64,000 bases of DNA from Melastoma dodecandrum (lineage: Eukaryota; Streptophyta; Magnoliopsida; Myrtales; Melastomataceae): the NCBI GenBank assembly GCA_029817715.1, contig JARUPY010000474.1, positions 6,944,001 through 7,008,000 of the forward strand. The letters are read 5' to 3'. The position numbers and the translations under genes were made by a program. The notes beneath the pieces were generated by a model. That model saw only the letters and a list, made by a program, of their open reading frames with translations, had not been told where the DNA came from and ran no database searches. Positions 1 to 10,300 of the stretch are shown piece after piece (the stretch's first letter is position 1; every line of letters starts with the position of its first letter).

Positions 1-799
1 ATGCAACCTGACATTTCTCATCCCAACACCAGGCCCTATCCTTTCTCAATAAATCCGTCAATGGGGTAACTCTCCTTGAGTATCCCTCCACAAATCTACG
101 ATAATAATTTGCTAATCCAAGAAAACTTCATACCTCCGAAACTTTCTTTGGTGCAGGCCAGTCCCGAATGGCTAGCACCTTCCTCGTATCCATTCTCACG
201 CTTCCATGTCCGATCACATGTCCCAAGAAGCGTATTTCCTTCGAGCAAAACTCACACTTCTCTTTCTTCACGAATAGAGAGTGTTCCCTTAGTTTCTTAA
301 ACACAAGCCGAAGGTGTCTTAGATGGTCCTCCAAACTCTCCGAGTAAACTACAATGTCATCCAAGTAAACCACAACAAACTCGTCTATGTATTCATTGAA
401 AACATTATTCATCAGATTACAAAAGGTAGCCGGGGCATTTGTCAAGCCAAACGGCATAACAAGGAACTCATACGATCCATATCTCGTAACCATAGTAGTT
501 TTGGACTCATCGCCCTCTGCGATTCGAACCTGCCAGTATCCGGAACGCAGATTTAACTTCGAAAAGTACGAGGCCTTTGACAGTCTATCGAACAGATCAG
601 CAACAAGGGGCACCGGGTACTTGTTCTTCACTGTGACCTTGTTCAATCCACGATAGTCGACGCACAGCCGTAGACTACCGTCTTGCTTGGTCTGAAACAA
701 CACTGGTGCTCCATACGGTGCTTTCGAGGGCTGAATCTTTCCTGCATCAATCAATTCACCCAACTGTTTTTTCAACTCACCGAGTTCCTTAGTGCCCAT
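1..799 (-). pseudogene. gypsy-1 reverse transcriptase, 3' truncated by window
   Basis: Reverse transcriptase palm and fingers with [27 protein letters not shown] and the catalytic YLDD box. The frame stops at a TGA at 128-130 and then continues in the same frame through FLGLANYY to the window edge. The same codon position in gypsy-2 is CGG (Arg), so a CpG-type CGA to TGA change is a plausible origin. The 5' side is out of frame with the gag/protease stretch. Confidence 0.9.
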
Positions 800-2517
800 C
801 CGATAAGGCGCTTTGGCAGGAGGTCTATGCGATGGTCTACCGCCCTCCGAGGTGGCAGCCCTTTTGGAAGATCGGCCGGCATCATATCCTCAAATTCGGC
901 CAATACTGGTAACACTTCCTTAGGTACTACACTGGACTCACTGTCATCCAAATCAAAAATGGCTGCAAGAAAAGTCACCATACCTTTCTTCCAATATTTT
1001 GCAAGACTCATTGCCGAGACAAATTCCGAACCACTACCATCACGTTCCTTCTCAATGTACTGCCCTTTCACAAAACACGGTTGAGAAAAGTCTCCGATAA
1101 ACAACCCGCCCAAATGGGGTATCACTGCCACACAAGCCTCCACAAAGAAGTTGTTTCCCAATATTATATCAAAATCATCAAGCGGAACAACCATGAAGTT
1201 AACTGTACCATTCCATAAGCCGAGGGTAATCTTAACATTTCTTGCCATCCCACTGATAGGCCGACTTTCTGAATTCACTGTCTTGATCCGACACAACTGC
1301 TCATCTATTCTCAATCCCAAACGTTGCACCATACGATCAGCCACAAAACTATGAGTCGCCCCTGTATCAACCATTGCCAACATGCTGTGCTCATTCACGG
1401 TTAGCGAAACATACATCAATCCTTTACTTACGCCTTTCTTTCTCATTCTCAAGGCATTCAGAAGTTGGAATGGGGCTACACGGGTCGGAGTCGTCTCTTC
1501 CTCCGACACTATTGCATTCAAACTTTTCTTTCCGCGGATAGTCCCTCGCCTATGAGGTCCTTCACAAATGAAACAACCAGAAAATGTTTTCGGATCCTTC
1601 CGAGTATCATTACTTACATTGCCTAATTGCCCTTGAGACAAGCTACGAGCACCGTTCCATTTCGACTTCATCTGCCCTTTACCTTTTTGAGTTCTTTGGG
1701 CACCGGTCTTTCCTTCATGGCCCCGCTCATCCTTCATGGGGTCATTTGAACCTGCCCAACAAAAATCTACAAGAGCATCTACAGCCGCAATGGCGGTAGG
1801 GAGATCCTTCACTCCCTGCCGTCTCAACTCAACTTGTGCCCACGGTTGTAGCCCATACATAAAATTGAAAAGCTCATCTGCATCCGACATATTCGTGATA
1901 TCCAACATCAAAGAGGTAAACTGTTTCACATAATCTCTCACCGTACCAACATGTTTGAGGCGCTTCAAAGCCTCTCTCGCGACCCAACTTGTATTGCAAG
2001 GTAAGAAATGATCCGACAATTCTTTCTTAAGGGACTCCCACATATCGATCCGAGGACGCCCCGCATTGAGGTCCTCCTTTACTCTGGTCCGCCACCAAAG
2101 TTTCGCATCACCCGACAGGTACATTGCCGTAATGGACACCTTCTCATTCTCGGGCACTCTTGCCACGAGAAAGTATTGCTCAACATCCCATAAGAAGTTC
2201 TGCAACACCTTTGCGTCACGACAACCATCAAAGAACTGGGGTTCAGGGACCCTCACCTTAGAACGCGTATCACCACCAACCACCGGAGCAGCGATCGCCC
2301 TCTTGAGGACGACCAACTCACCCTCGATATCACCAAGTTGACAGCACACTTTTTCTACCTCACCATTCAACAAGACAAGAGATGATTCAAAATGAGCCAT
2401 CCCTGCCCAAAGTTCTTCCAACATATTGAATATCGGAACAAGATCCTCAGACGGGGGATCGCCCACAAGCCTCTCCAAGCGACCAAATCTCTCCGTGATA
2501 GGTAACGCCATTCCCAC
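772..2517 (-). pseudogene. gypsy-1 gag and protease part of the polyprotein
   Basis: A 581-codon open stretch. The middle holds a retrotransposon gag domain (block containing LFNFMYGLQPWAQ), followed by a zinc-knuckle remnant starting CFICEGPHRRG; its last cysteine is not evident, since the sequence runs on as TIRGKK where gypsy-2 has a DCP. Next comes the retropepsin active site DTGATHSF. The frame then runs to the linker before reverse transcriptase ([13 protein letters not shown]) and is lost to a frameshift near position 800. Compared with gypsy-2, the frame is otherwise collinear. It would supply capsid/nucleocapsid and the processing protease of a gypsy element. The nonsense downstream, the frameshift and the degraded knuckle make it a pseudogene. 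Confidence 0.9.
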
Positions 2518-2526
2518 TCACAACCT

Positions 2527-2539
2527 GGTTCGAATGCCA
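2527..2539 (-). other. Primer-binding-like site of gypsy-1
   Basis: Read on minus, TGGCATTCGAACC follows the LTR end after the spacer GT. It keeps the initial TGG but differs from the tRNA-iMet type site (TGGTATCAGAGC) seen in other elements here. The corresponding site of gypsy-2 is TGGCCTCAGAGC, much closer to the iMet type. Either this copy's site is decayed or a different tRNA is used. Confidence 0.5.
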
Positions 2540-2541
2540 AC

Positions 2542-3007
2542 TGTCACAGGGATACTCTCTCTATCAAGTAAAACTACCCTGTGGGCGTCGTGTCTCGCCC
2601 ACGAGCACGACCAGCCTATGCACAACGAAAGCAAACAAGTGTTTTAGGTGAAGGACACCCTTTGTATTTCACTCAGAATCCCATAATACAAGTTACATGC
2701 CAACGCCCCTTTACAAGCCTTCTTATAGGGGGTCGTGGCTTTTCATCAAACATTACAACGCTACACGAAGGGGTATATGACTTCAGGGGGTGCCAACGCA
2801 ACTGCCCCCTTAGTCCCCCTTGGGGCCCCCCTTTTCGGAAGGGGGGCCCCCTTCCCACTAGACATGATCCTTCAGAACAGTCGTGCCCCCTCATGGACAC
2901 ACCTTATCGTGACCAGTCATGATTGTTCGTGCCTCCCTCACGAACGGTTGCTCATGGAGCCTTCCACGAAACGTCCTTCACCGACCCATGCCTTCAGGCA
3001 TGTAACA
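2542..3007 (-). repeat. 5' LTR of gypsy-1
   Basis: On the plus strand it starts TGTCACAGG and ends near ATGTAACA, giving TG...CA ends and a length of about 466 bp. Position 2542 is fixed by the adjacent 2-bp spacer and primer site; the right end (3007) is set only by the CA dinucleotide, since the second LTR is outside the window. A GC-rich perfect hairpin (GGGGGCCCCCC then GGGGGGCCCCC, about 2820-2852) lies inside. A TATA-like CTATAAG (read on minus) lies near 2725. Confidence 0.7.
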
Positions 3008-3760
3008 ACAAGCATAGTGTCATTCCAGCTCTCGGTAAAATTTTAAGCCTCTTTATAGGTAAAAATATGCTATGCATGTGGCCTTCTCTCTACATAAGAG
3101 CTATCTGTGTGACCCAGACCATGTACAACAACAGCCCTAAGTCTGGAGGACATTGGATTTCTGTTGAACAAACTCAACTGCGGCCGATTTGTGGAACTAT
3201 ACAATGCAGAAGCTACTGATGATTATTGTTGGAAGTACATTATTAGCAAGTATGAGACCGACCCCGCTTAACCGTCAACGCCCATTCAATCCCCCACAAA
3301 TATACTGACAGGTCAAATGCAGAAAAAGTCATTCCCCACCAACCATTCTCATCCCAGCACAGGACGAGTCAACAGAACATTGCCAACGTTGACAATTTCC
3401 CAACCTCATATAGAGGTATGAATGTAGCCTTGCCCTCATCTTGATAGAGCAGAATGATCTCTTTCTTCTTCCCTTTCCTATCAAAAGAGAACTTTTTTGT
3501 TTTCTCGTTTTGAACGGTAGTTGTTTCAATTCCATTTCACTCCACCATACTCTGACTTTACCCTCCCCTGTAATAATATATACATAAAATAAAAAATATT
3601 TGAGTGTGGTTGTGAGGGTCAGTTCTTATTGGGAAACGTTTATATCCCAGGAAGATTCGCTTATGTATTTGTTGTTCTTCTATATTCTTACCAATTCACT
3701 AAACAAGCAGAGAGGATTTGAAGCCCGAGATCTTTCCCTTGGTCTTTACTCTTCTGCTGA
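3008..3760 (+). promoter_or_regulatory. Intergenic region and probable promoter of the thioesterase gene
   Basis: No convincing gene. It starts immediately after the gypsy-1 LTR, so that LTR lies about 750 bp upstream of the start codon. An AT-rich TATA-like stretch (TAATATATACATAAAATA) lies near 3575-3592, about 170 bp before the ATG. Core promoter assignment is inference from position and composition. Confidence 0.35.
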
Positions 3761-6624
3761 ATGGCTTCCTGGACATGGTTGTCTCTGCTGTCTTTTATCT
3801 GCACGGTGGGAACTTACTTCACCTTGTTAGGAGTAGCAAGCTGCCTTCCATTCGTAGTTTTCCATGGTAAATTCGCCCACACAAACACGACTCAATGTTC
3901 TCGGGGCTGGTCCTTGAGCATTTTTCATTTTTTAATCTATTATAAGTTTGTAGATTATGGCCAATGGTGAATTGATGGGGATCACTTTCTGGTGTGTGTC
4001 CAAGTTTCCGGATTATCTCCTGAATAGAAGTCCTTCTGGAAATGGGGTTTGTTTGTTTCTTTTAGATCTTCTTAAAGGTGACGATTGGAAAGTTTCCGGC
4101 TAATCCATGAAATGTCAGATGTTTTCAATAGGCTTCGTGATTTAATTTAATAGGGGGTTTCATCCGTGAATTTAACCTGCTAATTCGAATTCCGGGTCAA
4201 CCAAATTCCAAAATTCAGATTAGTTCATAAGCAGCTGCAAATTCGGAACAAACAATTTTGGCTATTGGCTATGGAATGTAAATGCATATCTGGAACAAAA
4301 AATGGATCTGTTTATCAATTGCTTTGATTGCCTGCTGTTCTTGAACTACTGATGTCCAAGTCCATGTGGTTGGTGAGATGAAAATGTGGTTAGAGTTAGG
4401 ATCTAGCTGACAGTGGTGGAACCAGAAGCCATTATGTGGATTTTTAACCAGCGTGTAATTCTCACGTGGTTTTCGCCAGGAATTTCGGACAAGTGCACCA
4501 ACAAAGGGGTAACAAAATTTACAGAGCTCTTGAGCAACTGGTCAGAGATTGATGGCCAATGCGTGTATGCTATCTTCTTCAATATAAAAGAGTTATTTAT
4601 CTGTTGAGAATGATTTCTCATCACTTAGTCTTCGTTCCCCAGCCTACATGATTTAAATCTCCATCTGGTTTCAAGCAGTACAACTTCTCTAACTTCTCTT
4701 TACAAATGGATTTCTATAGGGAGATCGGGGATGGCTCGTGGGACTCATGGACGATGCCTCTCATGGAACAGGTTATCGAAAATATATACTTCACTTATTC
4801 TGGGGAGATGATGGGACATTTTCTGACAATTTAATGTTTTGCAGATGAACATTGCTTGTGAGAAGGTGGTGAAACATACCACTAATGTTTGAAGCTATCT
4901 TTACCGTATTCAAGTCTAAAGAGAAACTACTGATACAAATCATCCAATGTTCCAGGTGAAGAACATGAGTGAACTTACCGATGGCTACAATATCATTGGG
5001 CTCTCTCAGGTATAGTATGGAATAAAGGGGGTTCGACGTGTTATAGAAAGGCAACAGCACTTCTTTGAACTTTCAGTGTCGCCCTCAATATAATATCGTT
5101 GTTATCGAATTAAACAGGGAATACCTGACATCCTTATGCTATCACAGGGTGCTGTGATTGGTCGAGCAGTCATCGAACTCTGTGATGGACCTCAAGTATG
5201 CTCTAAATTTCCATAAAGGAATAATACATGCAACATAAGACCTCTAATCACATCCTTCTTGCATATATAAAGGTGAATAATTTCATATCATTAGCTGGTC
5301 CCCATGCTGGAATTGCATCGGTACCATTTTGCCCGGTAAGCATAACAGACTATCGATAATTTGCATGGAGAGCTCTACACCAGTCATGACTTTATCATTG
5401 ACGATAATGTGAGGTATTACGTATTTTGACTTTCTGAATCTTGTTACTTCAGTCTGGTATAATCTGCACTCTCCTAGACGATTTGCTCAAGGCGGATATA
5501 TACAGTGAATATGTCCAGGTTTGTTTGACTCAGTTTTACGGCCACATAGAATGCTGTTCTAGTTCCTTCATTTGTTGTCTTTAAATTCCAGACTTCTCGG
5601 AATTGCAGAAACATTTGGCACCCAGCAATTATGTGAAGGTTCCTACTGTGAGGCTTCTTGTCAACCTTCTACTTCATTTCCAACGTGCTTGCTTTCTCTT
5701 GATGAACTTTGATCCTACGAATTTTTATTGCTAGATAAAATCACACGGTAGCAAAGCAACATCGACAACTATTTCCACATTTATTTGCCCCAGGAGATAT
5801 AAGATTTTTGGTGAATTTTCATGAAAATTTGGATTTTACGACAAATTGACCGTCCAATTTGGGCAATCCCAAAAAAGTGTTGTTAAATAAAATGGTTGGA
5901 TTAATGCATCAAACAAGTTTTGTATGACGAGCTTGGTTGTCCAACCTGCTACATTTGGTTGCAGGACATGACTAAGTACTTAGATGGGTGCAAGTTTCTC
6001 CCAGATCTTAATAATGAGCTCACCAACCCGAATACCACCTACTACAAAGAAAGGTTCACCAGCCTGCAGAATCTGGTCCTTATCATGGTGAGTAGGGGAG
6101 AGTTACATCACTAGCTGTCCCTAGTTTCCTGGTTTCCTATGATTCTCGGGACCAATGCTTTTATTCTTCATGGGGAATTCAGTTTGAGCAAGACAAGGTA
6201 CTCATACCTAAAGAAACATCCTTGTTCGGATACTACCCAGACGGCACCGAAGACGTTGTTTTACCTGCAAGAAATGTAAGTTGCTTATTGACATCCCTAC
6301 TTACATGATCATATCTGTTGCACAATTTGGACTGACGGAGGGATTATCCAGACAACGCTCTACACGGAAGACTGGATAGGTTTGAAGACACTGGACGAGG
6401 CCGGGAAAGTCCAATTCATCAATGTGTCGGGTGGTCACCTTGATATTTCAGAAACTGACATGAGGAAGTACGTGCTCCCTTACCTGGTGGACAACTCTTT
6501 GGTCCCAACAACAGAGATGACGGGATTGCGTTCTAACAGCTTCATTACACGGATATCATCTGTCTTCTCTTCTAGATTGGCTGGTCCGGGAAAGGAGGAG
6601 TCGATGCTCCTTTCTGTAGTATAA
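3761..6624 (+). CDS. Palmitoyl-protein thioesterase (PPT1-like), 12 exons
   Basis: Serine hydrolase expected to remove palmitate from S-acylated proteins in the lysosome/vacuole lumen. Exons: 3761-3866, 4480-4564, 4720-4771, 4845-4865, 4956-5009, 5148-5195, 5273-5335, 5453-5518, 5609-5638, 5965-6087, 6183-6275, 6352-6624. Every junction is GT..AG, phases agree, and the sum is 1014 bp (337 residues), the usual plant family length. The N-terminus is a hydrophobic signal peptide (about residues 1-29) followed by PFVVFHG. The nucleophile serine is in GLSQG, spliced across exons 5 and 6. The acid is probably the Asp in FEQDKVLIP and the histidine is in SGGHLDIS. ISLAGPHAG, FGYYPDG and YTEDWIGLKTLDEAG are family blocks. 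Exon 4 is a 21-bp microexon. The start is the only ATG that gives the signal peptide. It converges on the ARABIDILLO gene. Confidence 0.95.
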
Positions 6625-7307
6625 GAATTGGATCATTTCATTTTTCAGGATTGCTTCTTCCACTGCATCCCTTCCTATAACATTCTTGATATATGACTTA
6701 AAACCTGATACCCATTTCTTGTGAATATTTACATTCCTCATTCAAAATTCAATGCTTAAACAAACTAATTCAAACTGAACCAGCTGTTAACCTCGAGCAT
6801 TTGAAACCACAATTTGAAAAGGAATTATCACAAAGCTATTAAGGAACAATTAAGGTGCGAAAACATTAATGATTTCAGGATATCATAACTCAATAAACCA
6901 AAAATAACTCATTTCACTTGGTAATTCCAACACCCAAATGCAAAAATCTGATGCCCAGACCACCAACCAACCAGAACATTATCACCAGACATACCTACAA
7001 AGCACAATGTTTCCTCAATTGTCAACTTTTGCAGATTTTTGTTTTGCCATTTACTTGCCCATCACCTCTGACAGCCATTTATCTGAGTCACACCCTTTAA
7101 AATATTTAAAGGCAAAAAGGGAATTATATAGTTGTTTTGTCTTTGATCTCCAGTCGTGGCTCTTTGGCCCTCGTATCATCTCTCTTCGATTACAAATGCC
7201 AAAGTTCTTCGCTGCAAACGATGTCAACTGGTTGCAGGAAAACGGCTGCTGCACATCGAAATTTCGGGCAGGTGGTGTTATACTGACGTATTTTCTCGCA
7301 GATTCTA
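6625..7307. other. Intergenic region between convergent genes
   Basis: About 680 bp of AT-rich sequence between the two stop codons, presumably holding both 3' UTRs and polyadenylation signals. I see no additional gene or repeat. Confidence 0.6.
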
Positions 7308-10300
7308 CTATACCAGCTGGGAAATATCTGCCTGGTGGTACTCCAGATTGCGCAGCACGATCCTCGCAAATATCTTGGCCTCGAGCGGGGCAGTAGCTGC
7401 GGCTGCTGTGGCACGCAAGACTCTGGAAGCTCCGGCGTTCTGCATGAGTTTAGCATGGTGTGGCGCATGGCGACCGCCAGGGATCGTGAACTGCACGATA
7501 AATCAAATTGGCAATGTAATGGCAGTAGTTATTATTGAAAAGAGACGAAGTTGACAGAAACAGACGTAACATTTACCTGCAGAAGTGCAAATGCAGCACA
7601 TGCCTTTAGTACAGAAGGATTCTTTAACATGGCAATGAATCTCCCGATCTCCACTCCACTAACATTAACATCAATTCCCAAATATTTAGGTGAAGATAAC
7701 ATAAATCACAAAAGTATTGTCATTGAGCATATAGAGAAATCCCCTCATGTCAGGTATATACTCATTTATTATTATTATGGAAATTCGGGTAACCGCTCAA
7801 AAGAAAAGACATATCACACAAATTTTTCAGCATTTCCAACTTGGTAATGAAAGTAAACCCCAAATTGGAAGATGGAAATATCTAGACTCTCCTCAAGAAA
7901 ATGCGAAAGGAGTATACCTGCATCTAAGATGGCCTGCTTCTACTATACGGGCACCTTCTGTTACTTCTGCCAAAGCTGCAGGAGCAGAAGATGCTGCTGC
8001 AGCTGCAAAGGCTTGCCTATCACAGAACATATGAATGAAAGCTTCAATGTTCTGCAGCGCCATCCTTCTGGAACCATCCAAGCTGATAATTTTCGACATG
8101 CTTTCCGATGAAGTCCCAGTCAATGCACATTCATCCATCCTAGAAAGAAAACCAAATCCATAGCTTACACAATTAGCATTTAGCTGGATCGGATTTGCAA
8201 CCGTCAGAGAGACAAAACAATTGAAGAGGTAGGAACAGCGGCAAGTAGCAAATCAGGTGAATAGTACCTTCCGTCGAACATGTATGCTAAAGCTAGTGCT
8301 GCCATGAACCTAGCCATTTTTGAGACTGATTGAGAGCAAAGATGAACAAGTGCAGGAACTCCCCCTTCCTCCACTATGCGAAGTGCATTCCCCGGGTTAA
8401 AAGCAAGATTCCATAGAGCTCCTGCAGCAGTCTCATGGACATCCTAAAAGAAAATTTAAACAGCAATCCCGGAATGTGTAATCCTCAGTGAGCTGTGTAA
8501 GCTTATAACTACAGTGTCAACATATATTCATGATGCAGGAGTATAATATTATTTTTAGATTTTATAATATTATGGATATTTTAAAAATATCACATTAGAT
8601 TTCTTTTTTAGTATAAACAAGACCTTAGGATTTCTAAGGATGACAATTGTTATTTTTACCATATTATATGATTTTAAGAATTTCTTGAGGTCTTCTTACA
8701 AACCCTAAAATTCTCTATAGTTCCCTTCATCCTATTCGTTTTCTCCTAATTTTTCTGTGATTTCTCCTAATTCCGCTTCGCTACTCCATCAATTAGTATC
8801 GAAGCTGAGTTCTACCTACGGATTAGAGTTTAGGGTTTTACGATGGCTAATCGTGGTAGAAACCATGGGAAAGGGGTTCAACATTAACAGACGGATCTTG
8901 CTGAGATGCGAAGTACGCTTGAAGATCTATCGCAAGCAGTCCAACAGTTGCTCCTACTGCGACAGGAACCCGTGAGAGCCCGAATGGAGATTTTAGAAGG
9001 CAACCACAACCCCTTAGGTATACCGGAAGGTAGTACAGAGGATGAATTCTAATGTGATATTCCTAAAATACCCATAATATTATAAAATCTAAAAATAATA
9101 TTATGCTCCTGCATCAATTGGTATCAGAGCTTGAGTTCTACCTACGGGTTAGAGTTTAGGGTTTCACGATGGCTAATCGTGGTAGAGGCCATGGGAGAGG
9201 GTTCAACATCAATAGAAGAAACTTGCTGAGATGCGAAGTATGCTTGAAGATCTATCGCAAACAGTCCAAGAGTTGTTGTTACTGCGACAGGAACACGTGG
9301 GAGCCCAAATGGAGATTCCGGAAGGCAACCACAACCCCTTAGACATACCGGAAGGTAATAAAGAGGATGGATTTGATGAAATCGAATTAGGTCTTTTCCG
9401 TGAAGCTGGACCTGTAAACAACACAGGAGGAAGTGGCTTGGAAGAGAGACGTGTCCTAGATCTCAACGGTGGTGAAATCCGAATTGGAGATGCAGACTTA
9501 AACGAGAAGAAGCATGCTGATGAATATCGAGACTGGAAGGCAGAAGAAGAGTTTGGCGAAGAAATAATACCTATTTATGATGAATATCCAGATGAGGATG
9601 AGGGTATCGATGTGTATTCGATCGAAGGAGAGACGGTCGTCGTTGAAGGGGTAATGTCGATTGCTCAAGTGGAAATTGAAGATTGGCATAGGCATAAGAT
9701 GATCAACACTCGTGAAAGTTAAGGTTCACAGATTGTTATTTTTACAAATGCAGTGGAGACTTATCTCAACCCTTATGAACATAGTCAGATGTACACATTC
9801 CATTCTCTGAGGAAAGACATCAAAGAGTTGGTTAGAATTGAGGGAAAAATTAGATGATCTCTTGGTGACAACAAATTTGTGGCCAAGGGCAAAGAAGGAT
9901 ATGATAACTACACAAGAATTGCTAAGCCGCCAGAACAGAGTTTACTTATCCAACCCGAGGAGAGTGATATGAGTGTAATAGATGAAGCTGCATTAGATCG
10001 ACTATCACTTGTCACTAACATGACAAAGGATGTACGTGAGGAAAGGCTCGTAAAGGTAGTGTGGATGTGCCTTTCGCTTGGGATAATAGAAAATATTTAA
10101 GGAAGATATGCATTGAAAAAGAGTTCACTTTCAAAGTAGATTATGTGGTGCCGTCCATCGGTCGAGAGTTAAGCTCTGTCTTTCTAGATGACAGAAATGT
10201 CGCTTTATTGGTCGTATCCGAAGGTTGGACAAATGTCAGAAAATATTGTCAACAGAAAGGAGATGCAGGTCCCTTCCTAATAGAGATAATTCGTCTCAAG

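Larger units (their letters stand above)
1..3007 (-). mobile_element. Ty3/gypsy retrotransposon gypsy-1, 3' end beyond window
   Basis: Minus-strand LTR retrotransposon. Reading leftward: 5' LTR (3007-2542), a 2-bp spacer, a primer-binding-like site, gag with a zinc knuckle, aspartic protease and reverse transcriptase; RNase H, integrase and the 3' LTR would lie left of position 1. The polyprotein closely resembles gypsy-2 further right, and both LTRs share the start TGTCACAGG and a TATA-containing block beside GGGGGTCGTGG, so the two belong to one family or sister families. The gag-pol frame is broken in at least two places, so this copy is dead by itself. Confidence 0.93.
8843..9722 (+). pseudogene. 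Duplicated, frameshifted gag-like N-terminus
   Basis: Two copies of the same reading start, ATG at 8843 and ATG at 9169, both beginning MANRGR and followed by an acidic region. The second continues, after a frame change, as an open stretch 9231-9722 rich in Glu/Asp (for example IPIYDEYPDEDEG) before stopping. Such acidic N-terminal segments occur in plant gypsy gag proteins, but I see no capsid core or zinc knuckle, so the gag label is tentative. Confidence 0.5.

Noticed and set aside
8531..9116. Independent MITE defined by the 69-bp inverted repeats
   Set aside because: The inverted arms are parts of an LTR, and the 5-bp target duplication fits the larger LTR element instead; kept as an internal rearrangement.
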